DNA from: Moryella indoligenes
GTDB taxonomy: Bacteria > Bacillota > Clostridia > Lachnospirales > Lachnospiraceae
Direction of reading: 5' to 3'
Length of the DNA stretch: 64,000 nucleotides
NCBI RefSeq assembly: GCF_030812885.1
Contig: NZ_JAUSTO010000011.1
Location: forward strand, 1 to 64,000
A model generated the notes under the pieces. That model made no database searches. It was not told where the DNA came from and saw only the letters and a list, made by a program, of their open reading frames with translations. Below, piece by piece: positions 27,144 to 36,695 of this stretch (positions are counted from its first letter, which is position 1; the number at the start of each line of letters is the position of its first letter). A program made the position numbers and the translations under genes.

Positions 27144-27193
27144 GCCTGCGGAATTTGGTCATTATTACCCTCGTTTTCCCCTTTCCTCTGTGC

Positions 27194-27199
27194 TATACT
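27194..27199 (+). promoter_or_regulatory. Extended -10 element upstream of nrdD
   Basis: TGTGCTATACTG: a TATACT -10 with a TGTG extension, as also seen upstream of eno and tRNA-Leu. No good -35 is visible. It could start a long leader to nrdD. Confidence 0.4.
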
Positions 27200-27337
27200 G
27201 AGACCTGCCGCATACCACATATATAGTTCCACAAAAACAAACAATCACTACATATGGTAGAAACAGAGAAAAATAGCCTGGAAGTTTGTAGAAAAATGCC
27301 TATTTCTATTTTATGACAACTGCGGTATGATGAGGAA

Positions 27338-27385
27338 GCACAAAATATAAGGCCTCTGCAGGGAGGTATACACTATATTTAGTAT
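27338..27385 (+). promoter_or_regulatory. Pair of NrdR-box-like operators upstream of nrdD
   Basis: ACACTATATTTAGTAT (27370-27385) closely fits the known NrdR box pattern (acaCwAtATnTwGtgt). A weaker copy, GCACAAAATATAAGGC (27338-27353), lies 32 bp upstream, the three-turn spacing typical of NrdR box pairs. NrdR is the conserved repressor of ribonucleotide reductase genes. The nrdR gene is not in the window. Assignment is by pattern only. Confidence 0.6.
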
Positions 27386-27443
27386 CTAGAGCAGGTCGGC
27401 TTCGCTGAAGGGAGCTCCTTTGGCGCAGGACAGGGGGAGAGCA

Positions 27444-29675
27444 ATGGAGACAAGCGTAAAAACCAATGTCATCAAGAGAAACGGTCAGGAAGTAAGCTTT
27501 GATGTGATGAAGATTGTCAATGCGATTGATGCCGCCAATAAGGAGGTGGATCGCATTCATCAGCTGAATGTCTATCAGATTCAGGCCATCGCAGACAAGA
27601 TTGCGGGTGAGGTGGCAAGAACTACGCACGCGGTCAATGTCGAGGACATTCAGGAGATGGTCGAGACGGGCATCATGGAGATGCGCGGCTTTGAGGTCGC
27701 GCAGAAGTATATCCGCTATCGCTACAGGCGGAACCTCGCCAGAAAGGCGAATACGACAGATGAGGGAATACTCTCGCTGATTGATCAGGCAAATGAGGAG
27801 GTCAAGCAGGAGAATTCCAACAAGAATCCGGTCATCAATTCCACGCAGCGCGACTACATGGCGGGCGAGGTATCCAAGGACCTCACAAAGCGAATTCTGC
27901 TGCCGCAGGAGATCGTCTCCGCGCATGAGCAGGGCATCATCCACTTTCACGATTCCGACTACTATGCGCAGCGGGAGCACAACTGCGATCTCATCAATCT
28001 GGAGGATATGCTGCAGAACGGAACGGTCATCAGTGAGACTCTGATTGAGCGTCCGCACAGCTTTTTCACTGCCTGCAATGTCACCACGCAGATTGTGGCG
28101 CAGGTCGCTTCCAATCAGTACGGCGGTCAGTCCTTCACACTCTCGCATCTCGCGCCCTTTGTGGACGTGAGCCGTCAGAAGATCCGCAAGGCAGTGCTGG
28201 AGGAGCGGGAGCTCTGCGGGGAGTCCACGGATGATGCGATTATCTCGAAGATTGTGGAGCGCCGTCTCGCAGAGGAAATCCGCAGCGGAATTCAGACAAT
28301 TCAGTATCAGCTCATCACGCTTATGACCTGCAACGGGCAGGCGCCCTTTGTCACAATGTTCATGTATCTTGACGAGGTGCCGGAGGGAAGAACCAGAGAT
28401 GACCTTGCCGCCATCATCCGTGAGGTTCTGTTACAGAGAATGCGCGGCGTGAAGAATGAAAAGGGAGTCTGGATCACCCCGGCTTTCCCGAAGCTCATCT
28501 ATGTACTGGATGAGGATAATATCACAGAGGACGCACCCTACTGGAGTCTCACGGAGCTCGCCGCGGAGTGCACCGCAAGGCGCTTGGTTCCGGACTATAT
28601 CTCCGCGAAGAAGATGAAGGAATATAAAAACGGCGATGTGTATCCCTGCATGGGCTGCCGCTCCTTCCTCACCCCGGACGACAGGGGCCTCGGTGAGAAC
28701 GGAGCGCACAAGTATTACGGGCGCTTCAATCAGGGTGTTGTCACCATCAACCTCGTGGACGTCGCCTGCTCCTCCTACGGAGATATGGACAAGTTCTGGA
28801 AGATACTGGACGAGCGCCTGGAGCTCTGCCACAGAGCCCTGCGCTGCCGCCATGAGCGCCTCATGGGAACTGTCTCCGATGTCGCTCCCATACTCTGGCA
28901 GCACGGCGCGCTGGCGCGCCTCAAGAAGGGTGAGACCATCGACAGGCTGCTTTTTGACAACTACTCGACGATCTCTCTCGGCTATGCGGGACTCTATGAG
29001 ATGTGCATGCGCATGACCGGAAAGAGTCACACGGATCCGGAGGCGAAGCCCTTCGCGCTGGCGGTCATGAAGCGGCTGAACGACAAGTGTGCGGAGTGGA
29101 GAGCTGCGGAGCGCATCAGCTATTCTCTCTACGGGACGCCGATGGAGTCCACCACCTACAAGTTTGCAAAGTGCCTGCAGAAGCGCTTCGGCATCATCAA
29201 GAATGTCACGGATAAGAATTACATCACAAACAGCTATCACGTCCACGTCACAGAGAAGATCGACGCCTTCAAGAAGCTGAACTTTGAGGCGGAGTTCCAG
29301 AAGCTCTCTCCGGGCGGCGCGATCAGCTATGTCGAGGTTCCGAATATGCAGAACAATATTCCGGCTGTCCTCTCTGTGATGCGCTATATCTACGACAACA
29401 TCATGTACGCTGAGCTGAACACAAAGAGCGATTACTGCCAGGTCTGCGGCTACGACGGGGAGATTAAGATCCGTGAGAACGAGAACGGCAAGCTGATCTG
29501 GGAGTGCCCGAACTGCGGAAACCACGATCAGGAGAAGATGTTTGTCGCGAGACGCACCTGCGGCTACATTGGGACGCAGTTCTGGAATCAGGGCAGAACG
29601 CAGGAGATCCGGGACAGAGTGCTTCATGTGTCCAGCCCGAAGCTCTCGGTCGGCTGCAAGAGTACCGCGGAATAA
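27444..29675 (+). CDS. nrdD: Anaerobic ribonucleoside-triphosphate reductase (class III)
   Basis: Glycyl-radical enzyme reducing NTPs to dNTPs under anaerobic conditions. The 743-residue protein has an N-terminal ATP-cone (VIKRNGQEVSFD..KI), the catalytic core with PCMGCRSFL, a C-terminal zinc site (YCQVCGYDG and ECPNCGNHD) and the glycyl radical motif RRTCGYIGTQFWNQGR with G707. I start at 27444, which has GGGGGAG nearby. nrdG, its activase, follows 170 bases later. The presence of this enzyme supports a strict or facultative anaerobic life style. Confidence 0.96.
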   Translation: METSVKTNVIKRNGQEVSFDVMKIVNAIDAANKEVDRIHQLNVYQIQAIADKIAGEVARTTHAVNVEDIQEMVETGIMEMRGFEVAQKYIRYRYRRNLARKANTTDEGILSLIDQANEEVKQENSNKNPVINSTQRDYMAGEVSKDLTKRILLPQEIVSAHEQGIIHFHDSDYYAQREHNCDLINLEDMLQNGTVISETLIERPHSFFTACNVTTQIVAQVASNQYGGQSFTLSHLAPFVDVSRQKIRKAVLEERELCGESTDDAIISKIVERRLAEEIRSGIQTIQYQLITLMTCNGQAPFVTMFMYLDEVPEGRTRDDLAAIIREVLLQRMRGVKNEKGVWITPAFPKLIYVLDEDNITEDAPYWSLTELAAECTARRLVPDYISAKKMKEYKNGDVYPCMGCRSFLTPDDRGLGENGAHKYYGRFNQGVVTINLVDVACSSYGDMDKFWKILDERLELCHRALRCRHERLMGTVSDVAPILWQHGALARLKKGETIDRLLFDNYSTISLGYAGLYEMCMRMTGKSHTDPEAKPFALAVMKRLNDKCAEWRAAERISYSLYGTPMESTTYKFAKCLQKRFGIIKNVTDKNYITNSYHVHVTEKIDAFKKLNFEAEFQKLSPGGAISYVEVPNMQNNIPAVLSVMRYIYDNIMYAELNTKSDYCQVCGYDGEIKIRENENGKLIWECPNCGNHDQEKMFVARRTCGYIGTQFWNQGRTQEIRDRVLHVSSPKLSVGCKSTAE

Positions 29676-29721
29676 GAGCCTGCCCGGAGCTCTGTTTTGG
29701 ATTCGGAAGGCAGAGGGAAGA

Positions 29722-29748
29722 GGAGGCCGCGAGAGCGGTCTCTTCTTT
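29722..29748 (+). terminator. Weak hairpin between nrdD and nrdG
   Basis: GAGGCCGC-GAGA-GCGGTCTC followed by TTCTTT. It may attenuate read-through from nrdD into nrdG. Confidence 0.4.
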
Positions 29749-29845
29749 AATCCTATAGAAAACCTTTCCGGGATTTCTTACAGGGTTCCCAGGAAGGCAG
29801 TGAACTTTCTGCTCTGTGAGAGAATAAGGAAAAGAGGAGCAGAAT

Positions 29846-30394
29846 ATGAATTATGGTCAGGTGTTTTACGCAGATATGGCAAATGGCATCGGCTGCCGCA
29901 TCTCTCTGTTTGTGAGTGGCTGCACGCATCACTGCGCGGAGTGCTTCAATCAGGAAACCTGGGACTTTCAGTATGGGCTGCCCTTTGATCGGGTGGCGGA
30001 GGATGATATCATTGAGAACCTGAAGCCCTCCTATATTGACGGGCTCTCTCTGCTCGGCGGGGAGCCCATGGAGCTCTCCAATCAGGCGGTGCTGCGGCCC
30101 TTTCTGGAGCGGGTGAAGCGGGAGAGTCCGCACTCCACGGTCTGGATCTACTCCGGCTACACCTGGGAAGAGCTGAATGACGAAACAAATCGCCGCTGTC
30201 ACAGCTCGGACACGGCGGCGATACTTGAGATGACAGATATACTTGTGGATGGAGAGTTCGACAGGACAAAAAAGGATCTGAGCCTACGCTTCCGCGGCAG
30301 CAGCAACCAGCGCGTCATCGACGTACAGGAGAGTCTGAAGCAGGGGAAGCCGGTGCTCTCCGGATACGGAGAAAAGAAAAGACCCGGGGAGTGA
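29846..30394 (+). CDS. nrdG: Anaerobic ribonucleotide reductase activating protein
   Basis: Radical SAM activase that installs the glycyl radical on NrdD. Cluster ligands C26, C30 and C33 sit in GCTHHCAEC, followed by SLLGGEPM (SAM binding) and VWIYSGYTWEEL. The 182-residue length is slightly above the usual ~160-175. It lies just after nrdD in the same orientation. Confidence 0.93.
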   Translation: MNYGQVFYADMANGIGCRISLFVSGCTHHCAECFNQETWDFQYGLPFDRVAEDDIIENLKPSYIDGLSLLGGEPMELSNQAVLRPFLERVKRESPHSTVWIYSGYTWEELNDETNRRCHSSDTAAILEMTDILVDGEFDRTKKDLSLRFRGSSNQRVIDVQESLKQGKPVLSGYGEKKRPGE

Positions 30395-30400
30395 CTCCGC

Positions 30401-30829
30401 TCAGTTGCTGTTGATAAGATACAGACCGACCATGCAGACCAGAATACCCATGATTTTTTTCGGAGTGATTGCCTCGTGGTAGAAGAGGACGCCGATCAGA
30501 ACCAGCACAACCGCGAGTATGGAGGCATACACCAGCTCGCCGGAGCTCACATTCCAGCCGACCTTGTACATATAGATGGTTCCGGCCTCCAGTCCGACCA
30601 GAGAGACGCCGAGTGCCAGGCTGGTCCAGTTCAGCGCGTGGTATTCGTGCAGGAGATCACCGCCGCGGTTCAGGCCAAAGTAGAGCAGCAGAGAGGCAGT
30701 CGCACTCACGAGATAGGTCACAATGAGCGCCGCAAGCGGATTGATATTTTCCGGTGTAGACTTGGAACAGACATGGTAGACGATATTGGAGAGAACAATC
30801 AGTGCAATCGGACCGTAGTATGTGAGCAT
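30401..30829 (-). CDS. EamA/DMT-like small membrane protein
   Basis: A 142-residue hydrophobic protein with about five predicted membrane segments, resembling one half of a drug/metabolite transporter (EamA fold: ALIVTYLVSATASLLLYF, LEAGTIYMYKVGW, EAITPKKIMGILVCMVGLYLI). Such half-size members are thought to function as dimers. No substrate can be given. AGGAGGC-type ribosome site upstream; convergent with nrdG, divergent from eno. Confidence 0.72.
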   Translation of the reverse strand: MLTYYGPIALIVLSNIVYHVCSKSTPENINPLAALIVTYLVSATASLLLYFGLNRGGDLLHEYHALNWTSLALGVSLVGLEAGTIYMYKVGWNVSSGELVYASILAVVLVLIGVLFYHEAITPKKIMGILVCMVGLYLINSN

Positions 30830-30966
30830 AAGGCCTCCGCGATAGAATTAAGAAAAACAACTGCCGGGCAGCTTTGCTGTCTGCCCTGATAAGACGTGTG
30901 CAGTAAGGATGCTTATCCGGCGATTATAACACAGTGCAGATTTGCCGGTCAAATTTCAGAAATAAT

Positions 30967-30994
30967 TTTACAATGCGCGGGATTGTGCTATACT
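30967..30994 (+). promoter_or_regulatory. Promoter of eno
   Basis: TTTACA (30967-30972), 16-base spacer, TATACT (30989-30994) with the upstream TGTG extension. The leader to the ATG is about 105 bases. Confidence 0.65.
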
Positions 30995-31106
30995 GTGATA
31001 GAATTAACAAAGCCACTGAGACTCAGAGCCTGGAATCAGGTAAATACCGCGTGCAGACAGAGCTGCTCACGGAGAAGTTCAGCAAAGAAAGCAATGGAGG
31101 ATAAGC

Positions 31107-32399
31107 ATGAAGCATCTGGAAATCGAAAAGGTCATAGGTCGTGAAATTATTGATTCCCGCGGAAATCCCACGGTTGAGGCAGAGGTCATTCTGACGGACG
31201 GCACGGTCGGAAGAGGCGCGGCGCCGAGCGGAGCTTCCACCGGCGAGTTTGAGGCGATTGAGCTGAGAGACGGCGACAAGACAAAGTTCGGAGGAAAGGG
31301 CGTCGCTTCGGCTGTCCAGAATATTAATACCGTGATCAGTGATGCGATCAGGGGGATGGATCCGCAGAATGTCTATGCGGTTGATGCTGCCATGCTGAAG
31401 GCAGACGGCACGGACAACAAGTCGAAGCTGGGCGCAAACGCGATTCTCGCTGTATCCATCGCGAGTGCAAAGGCAGCGGCAGAGGCGCTTGGCACCCCGC
31501 TGTACCGCTTCCTCGGCGGAGCGAATGCGAATCGTCTTCCGGTTCCGATGATGAATATCTTAAACGGCGGCGCTCATGCGACCAACTCTGTTGACACGCA
31601 GGAGTTTATGATCATGCCGGTCGGCGCTCCTTCCTTCCGCGAGGGGCTGCGCTGGTGCACCGAGGTATTCCATGCGCTTCAGAAGATTCTGAAGGACGAG
31701 GGCAATACCACGGCTGTCGGTGATGAGGGTGGCTTTGCACCGAACTTAAAGGACGACGAGGACACCATCGAGCACATTCTCGCGGCGATCCGCAACGCAG
31801 GCTATAAGCCGGGCGAGGATTTTGTGCTTGCCATGGATGCGGCATCCAGTGAGTGGAAGAGCGAGAAGGGCATCGGCTTCTATCATCAGCCGAAGTCCGG
31901 CAGAGACTTCAGCTCCGACGAGCTCATTGCACACTGGAAGAAGCTGATTGAGAAGTACCCGATCTGGTCCATCGAGGATGGTCTCGATGAGGAGGACTGG
32001 GAAGGCTGGAAGAAGATGACTGCGGAGCTCGGCGACAAGGTGCAGCTCGTCGGAGACGATCTCTTTGTCACCAATACGAAGCGTCTCGCGAAGGGCATTG
32101 AGCTCGGCTGCGGAAACTCCATCCTCATCAAGCTGAACCAGATCGGCTCTGTCTCCGAGACGCTTGAGGCGATCAAGATGGCGCACAAGGCGGGCTATAC
32201 CGCGATCTCCTCTCACCGCTCCGGTGAGACGGAGGACACCACAATTGCCGATCTCGCAGTTGCACTGAACACCTGCCAGATCAAGACTGGCGCGCCGAGC
32301 CGCAGCGAGAGAGTTGCGAAGTACAATCAGCTGCTCCGGATCGAGGAGGAGCTGGGCACAGCTGCGGTATATCCGGGCAAGGGTGCGTTCAACAGATAA
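31107..32399 (+). CDS. eno: Enolase
   Basis: Glycolytic phosphopyruvate hydratase, 2-phosphoglycerate to phosphoenolpyruvate. The 430-residue protein is full length with DSRGNPTVE, GASTGEFEA, the Mg2+ ligands in AMDAASSE and SIEDGLDEEDW and LVGDDLFVTN, the catalytic lysine in LIKLNQIG, and the SHRSGETEDT loop. It is monocistronic with its own promoter and terminator. Confidence 0.97.
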   Translation: MKHLEIEKVIGREIIDSRGNPTVEAEVILTDGTVGRGAAPSGASTGEFEAIELRDGDKTKFGGKGVASAVQNINTVISDAIRGMDPQNVYAVDAAMLKADGTDNKSKLGANAILAVSIASAKAAAEALGTPLYRFLGGANANRLPVPMMNILNGGAHATNSVDTQEFMIMPVGAPSFREGLRWCTEVFHALQKILKDEGNTTAVGDEGGFAPNLKDDEDTIEHILAAIRNAGYKPGEDFVLAMDAASSEWKSEKGIGFYHQPKSGRDFSSDELIAHWKKLIEKYPIWSIEDGLDEEDWEGWKKMTAELGDKVQLVGDDLFVTNTKRLAKGIELGCGNSILIKLNQIGSVSETLEAIKMAHKAGYTAISSHRSGETEDTTIADLAVALNTCQIKTGAPSRSERVAKYNQLLRIEEELGTAAVYPGKGAFNR

Positions 32400-32453
32400 G
32401 AGGCGGCACACAGCAGAGCTTTGACAGGAAATGAAACAGACAGAGGCAGGAAC

Positions 32454-32480
32454 TTCACACAGGAGCTCCTGCCTTTATTT
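32454..32480 (+). terminator. eno terminator
   Basis: AGGCAGG...CCTGCCT stem followed by TTTATTT, about 55 bases beyond the eno stop codon. Confidence 0.65.
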
Positions 32481-32515
32481 GTCATACAGGAAAACCCCCT
32501 TTTTATAAATGGAAC

Positions 32516-32543
32516 TTGCGTTTTCCGACAGATGTGTTAATAT
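32516..32543 (+). promoter_or_regulatory. Promoter of the large surface-protein gene
   Basis: TTGCGT (32516-32521), 16-base spacer, TAATAT (32538-32543). Confidence 0.5.
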
Positions 32544-32556
32544 TTGATTAGGCAGA

Positions 32557-32586
32557 GCTAACTCAAATCCCTTGGTTAGCTTTTTC
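32557..32586 (+). promoter_or_regulatory. Leader hairpin with T run ahead of the surface-protein gene
   Basis: GCTAAC ... GGTTAGC-TTTTT: a 6-7 bp stem with a T5 run in the 5' leader, ending about 42 bases before the ATG. It looks like a weak terminator/attenuator. No known riboswitch or T-box sequence accompanies it. Confidence 0.4.
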
Positions 32587-32627
32587 TAATGAAAGTAAGC
32601 AAAAGAAAATAAAGAGGGGAGTAAGGT

Positions 32628-35600
32628 ATGAAGTTAAGAAATGTTTTATCTAAGCTGCTGTGCGGCTGCCTCGCGACGTCCATGCTGAGCACGTCCGTGG
32701 TCGCGCCCGTCTTTGCAGCGGGAACGGGGGCAGGGAATCGGACTGTCTCATCAGAGGAAGCACAGGCAGAAATGCCGGATTTTGATGCGGCAGTCTCTGG
32801 TGCGGCACTGATTCCGGACGGAGAAGACGAGGCGGCAGAGGAGTCTTTTGAGATTGCCAGTGCTGCAAATGCAGAGAGCAGGCAGAGGCGAGAGAGAGGC
32901 GGCGCATTGGCTGCGGAGTCTATTAGGGGCGATGGTGATGTGACAGAGGAGGCTGCAGAGCAGGTGACGGTCAGCTTCTCTGTGAAGGGGAACGGATATC
33001 TGAAGTACAGGACAGCGGAGGGCGGCGAGGAGCAGGAATTTCGTCCGACGACTGAAAATGCAGAGCTGGAGATTAGTATTCCTTCGGGACTCAAGCTGAA
33101 CAGAGCTCCGGTCAAAACTGCTACAGACGATAGCGAAAACTACTTGCTGCTCTATTGGGAGCTGTGGAGCGATACGGAGAATGAGTGGCAGAAGCTTTCA
33201 AAGCTCAAGCAGTATCCCAACACGCTGGAGCTAGTGAGCGGTATGAGACTCAGAGCTGTATTTTCTTCCATGGCGGATCAGGGATATCTCTATATCAAGC
33301 CGATTGAGAAGAAGGATGATACAGAGCTCACAGAGGAGATGCTTTTTGCAGCCGTCTCCAGCGAAAGCAAACGACAGGATATCAGGAGCTTTCGTTTTGA
33401 TCAGAAGCTGGTGAAGAAAGGTCTTTTAGCGGACGGAGAGGTAGAAAAGACAGTTTCCCTTCCGGTCACGGTTGTCTATAAAGATTTTTCTACCGATGGA
33501 AAGACGGTCAAGATCCATATCACCCCCGGAGAGAAGCAGGCGGAGCCGGAGCTGCCGAAGCCGGAGCCGGGACAGGATGCGGAGGAGCTGCTGGGCTTTG
33601 AGAGCGCATTCGCCATGAGACAGACCGGAGAGGACAAAATCCTGCCGAATTTCACACTTCGCTGGCTGACACCGAAGAAGGTGGATTACTATCGCGTCAC
33701 AGTCGATCGGACGGTTGAGGAGAAGTTCATTCCGACAGAGAAGGGCAGAAATTTTGAGGGTCAGAACACGATCTTTAATACCCTCTTCGACAGTGATTTC
33801 AATTTTGAGCTGAAGGACAGCGAGCAGCGCTTTCCGGTGCGCGTTGAGGCTTATCTGGGAACAGAGTGCATCGCAAAAATAGAGAAGGAACTGGTGGCGC
33901 CGGAGAAGGCCAAAATCGAGTCGATTACCGTGAATGGGGATCCCATTGAACGTGAGATGCAGTTTCATGCACCGCTGGAGGTTCAGCTGAAGCTCAATGC
34001 GGAGCTCATGAAGAAGTCGGCAGAGAACCACATCACCCTCGAGCACGGCGAAAATAAGATTCGTACAGAGCTGGAGTTCGGAGAGAAGAGCGTTACTCTG
34101 CGGCCCATAGAGGCGCTGCGGCAGGGGGAGCGATACACGCTGAAGATTGGCAGCTGGCTCCGGACCGAGGACCAGCGCTCCTTCCTCGAAAAAGAAGAGA
34201 GCTACATCCTTGAAGTAAAGAAGGAGGCGAATGCCGAGCCGCTTAAGCTGGCACAGCTTCTGGTGAATAATGACCCGGGGAAGGATCTTCTGAAAACACC
34301 GGACTATAAGCTGCAGACCGGGGACACGGGGCTCAGTCTCTACTTCAACCAGCCGGTATCCTTTGAGCATCTGGAAGAAGGAGACGTCAGCTTCCAGGGC
34401 AAGGGCATATGGCTCAGCAAGAAGGGAGCGGGTATCAATGACACAACCCGGCTCATGGGAGGAGAGCTTTTCCTCCGGGAGCTAGATGGAAAGCAGGTAT
34501 CCTGTGTGAGCTTTCAGATGGCAGGCAAGGCGGCACATGTGGAATCGCAGGTGGAGCCGCTGGATGCAAACAGCTGCTACATTCTGCACATTGATGAGAA
34601 GATCGTCTCTGCGGCAGGTCAGCCGATCGAGGGCGGATTTACGAAGGAAATCTGCACCGGAGCGGTGGCGGCAAAGAGCTACACGATGGAAATCGGCAAT
34701 GCAGAATTCATAGAACCCGCATCAAAAGAGCTGAAGCAGCAGATCCCCGCCGGAGCCAGAGTGCGGATCCGGGCAGCAAAGAAGGAAGGTCAGGAATTTA
34801 TAGCCTGGTATCTGAGTGCTCTTCTGCAAGAGGAAGCGCCGGAGACTTATCGGGAGCTTCTTCGTCAGCAGAGCAATCCGGAGCTCAGCTTTACCATGCC
34901 GAAGACCGACCTGTATCTGTCACCGGATTACCGGAAGCCGCAGGGAGGCGGGCAGGAGACAGAGCAGAAGGAGCAGACAGAGCTGGAGAAGTTTTTGCAG
35001 GAGAAGAATGTGATCCCGGGCGCGGAGGTTCTTGAGCGAAGGGCCGCGGCTGAGGGGCTGAAGGTTCTGCTGTTGAAGAAGCGCTATCTGCTGCTTCAGA
35101 AGGCGGAGACTGTGTGCGGTCTCTCCGTCAATGCAGAGGGGATGCTCTTTGGCGTTGCGACCGTGGCAGACTGGAAGGCAGGAGAACTGAAAAGAGAGAT
35201 CAGAATTCCGGTACAGCTGAAGCAGACGGAGGCCGCACTTGAGCTCAGCGATGATCTGCTGAACGGAGGAGAGGGAGATTCAGCAGTGCCGCTTCAGCTC
35301 TATGTCCCGGTGACGATACTCCGCGATGAGAACCGGAACGGCAGAGCAGATCTCTCGGAGCAGGGAGGCAAGACGAATGCGGAGCGTATTGCAGAAATCA
35401 AGGAACAGATTCAATTCCGGCAGCTCACGCTGAAGGAGAATCAGCCGGTTCCGGAGCATGAGGAGGAAGTGCTCAGCGTGCTGAAGCTTCCGCGGAATGT
35501 GGAGCTCATCGCGGCACCCGAGACCTGCGGGCTGTCTCTCTCTGCGGACGGAAACATCAGCGGTGTACCGGATGTAGTGGACTGGAATGCGGGAGAGCGC

Positions 35601-36581
35601 ATTCGCGTGATCACGATTCCCGTTGAGCTGGAGATCATTTCAGAGAATGAGGCAGAAGCAGGACTTCCGTTCCGCTATCCTGTCACTGTTGTCATAGAGC
35701 GAGGCGAGCTGAACCGGGCAAATGTACTGATTTCCGAGGATGTGGCGAACAGGCTGGCGGTTTATGGCATCGTTATGGACGGGCAGGCAATTTTCCAACC
35801 GGAGTCCGCAGCCTGGTACGATGCAGTCTATAAGGGAAATGCAAAGGTTCAGCGACTGGTCGGAAAGGAGTGGCAGGAGCTGCCAAAATCAGAGTACAGC
35901 TTTAATCCGGCGGCAAAGACCATTACCTTTGCGGGAAGGCTGCTGAAGACCGGCGATCTGCTTCGCATTGCCGTTCAGAATTATGAGGATATCTGGATGA
36001 AGCTTGTGAATCCTGAGGATCACAGGGACAGTGAAGGTAATATTCCGCCGGTTGCACTTTATCTTCTCGATGAGAATCCACTGACAGGGCAGCAGGGAGA
36101 GAAGCCCGCGCCGAAGCCGGAGAAGAAGGAACCTGAGAAGAAGCCCGCGCCGAAGCCGGAGAAGAAGCCGGACGGTGGAAGCGCCGGAAGCTCCGGAAGC
36201 TCCGGCGGTACACACAGCAGGCACAGAAGAGGCTCAGGCGGTGGTGGCGGCGGACATGCGGCGACTGCGAACCGGAGTACTGCGGGCAGTCAGCAGAGAG
36301 CACTTCCGGATACCAGCGGGAGCTGGGTGAAAAATCCGGAGGGCGGCTGGAAGTTTACCGATCCGCTCGGTCAGGTCTACCGCAACTGGTGGATCGTATC
36401 CGGCAACCGCTGGTATTACGCCGGGAATGACGGAAATCTTCTGTATGGCTGGCAGTTTATTGGCGGGCACTGGTACTATTTCTCAAAGTATCTTCTGAAC
36501 GGAAATCCGCAGGGAGCTCTGCTCACCAGCACAGTCACACCGGACGGCTATCTGGTGGATGAAAACGGGAGATGGAACTGA
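32628..36581 (+). CDS. Large secreted surface protein with C-terminal choline-binding-type repeats
   Basis: The 1317-residue protein has a signal peptide (residues 1-30, ending VFA-A). The body is beta-rich and acidic. I can see an InlB/bacterial-repeat-like segment near 700-770 (GARVRIRAAKKEGQEFIAWY...SFTMPKTD), and two related He_PIG-like modules at about 813-865 and 951-1003 (both have CGLS-N/A-GMLFG/NISGV...DW-AGE). A Ca-binding-like DENRNGRADLSE lies between these modules. From 1160 there is a Pro/Lys linker (KPAPKPEKK repeated), a Gly/Ser-rich stretch, then aromatic cell-wall-binding repeats at 1233-1317 (WKFTDPLGQVYRNWW, WYYAGNDGNLLYGW, HWYYFSKYL). These suggest non-covalent attachment to wall teichoic or choline-type decorations. 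Function unknown; adhesin or wall structural role is inferred. Confidence 0.82.
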   Translation: MKLRNVLSKLLCGCLATSMLSTSVVAPVFAAGTGAGNRTVSSEEAQAEMPDFDAAVSGAALIPDGEDEAAEESFEIASAANAESRQRRERGGALAAESIRGDGDVTEEAAEQVTVSFSVKGNGYLKYRTAEGGEEQEFRPTTENAELEISIPSGLKLNRAPVKTATDDSENYLLLYWELWSDTENEWQKLSKLKQYPNTLELVSGMRLRAVFSSMADQGYLYIKPIEKKDDTELTEEMLFAAVSSESKRQDIRSFRFDQKLVKKGLLADGEVEKTVSLPVTVVYKDFSTDGKTVKIHITPGEKQAEPELPKPEPGQDAEELLGFESAFAMRQTGEDKILPNFTLRWLTPKKVDYYRVTVDRTVEEKFIPTEKGRNFEGQNTIFNTLFDSDFNFELKDSEQRFPVRVEAYLGTECIAKIEKELVAPEKAKIESITVNGDPIEREMQFHAPLEVQLKLNAELMKKSAENHITLEHGENKIRTELEFGEKSVTLRPIEALRQGERYTLKIGSWLRTEDQRSFLEKEESYILEVKKEANAEPLKLAQLLVNNDPGKDLLKTPDYKLQTGDTGLSLYFNQPVSFEHLEEGDVSFQGKGIWLSKKGAGINDTTRLMGGELFLRELDGKQVSCVSFQMAGKAAHVESQVEPLDANSCYILHIDEKIVSAAGQPIEGGFTKEICTGAVAAKSYTMEIGNAEFIEPASKELKQQIPAGARVRIRAAKKEGQEFIAWYLSALLQEEAPETYRELLRQQSNPELSFTMPKTDLYLSPDYRKPQGGGQETEQKEQTELEKFLQEKNVIPGAEVLERRAAAEGLKVLLLKKRYLLLQKAETVCGLSVNAEGMLFGVATVADWKAGELKREIRIPVQLKQTEAALELSDDLLNGGEGDSAVPLQLYVPVTILRDENRNGRADLSEQGGKTNAERIAEIKEQIQFRQLTLKENQPVPEHEEEVLSVLKLPRNVELIAAPETCGLSLSADGNISGVPDVVDWNAGERIRVITIPVELEIISENEAEAGLPFRYPVTVVIERGELNRANVLISEDVANRLAVYGIVMDGQAIFQPESAAWYDAVYKGNAKVQRLVGKEWQELPKSEYSFNPAAKTITFAGRLLKTGDLLRIAVQNYEDIWMKLVNPEDHRDSEGNIPPVALYLLDENPLTGQQGEKPAPKPEKKEPEKKPAPKPEKKPDGGSAGSSGSSGGTHSRHRRGSGGGGGGHAATANRSTAGSQQRALPDTSGSWVKNPEGGWKFTDPLGQVYRNWWIVSGNRWYYAGNDGNLLYGWQFIGGHWYYFSKYLLNGNPQGALLTSTVTPDGYLVDENGRWN

Positions 36582-36642
36582 GAGACAGTGGTATCGTAGA
36601 ATCGGCAAAATAGATAGAACTGATATAACAGAAGGACACAGA

Positions 36643-36687
36643 AAATGCCCATCAGCTGAGTTTCAATAGCTGATGGGCATTTCTTAG
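36643..36687 (+). terminator. Terminator of the surface-protein gene
   Basis: AAATGCCCATCAGCT ... AGCTGATGGGCATTTCTT: a 14-15-bp perfect stem with T-rich tail. Confidence 0.85.
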
Positions 36688-36695
36688 TTCTTTCC

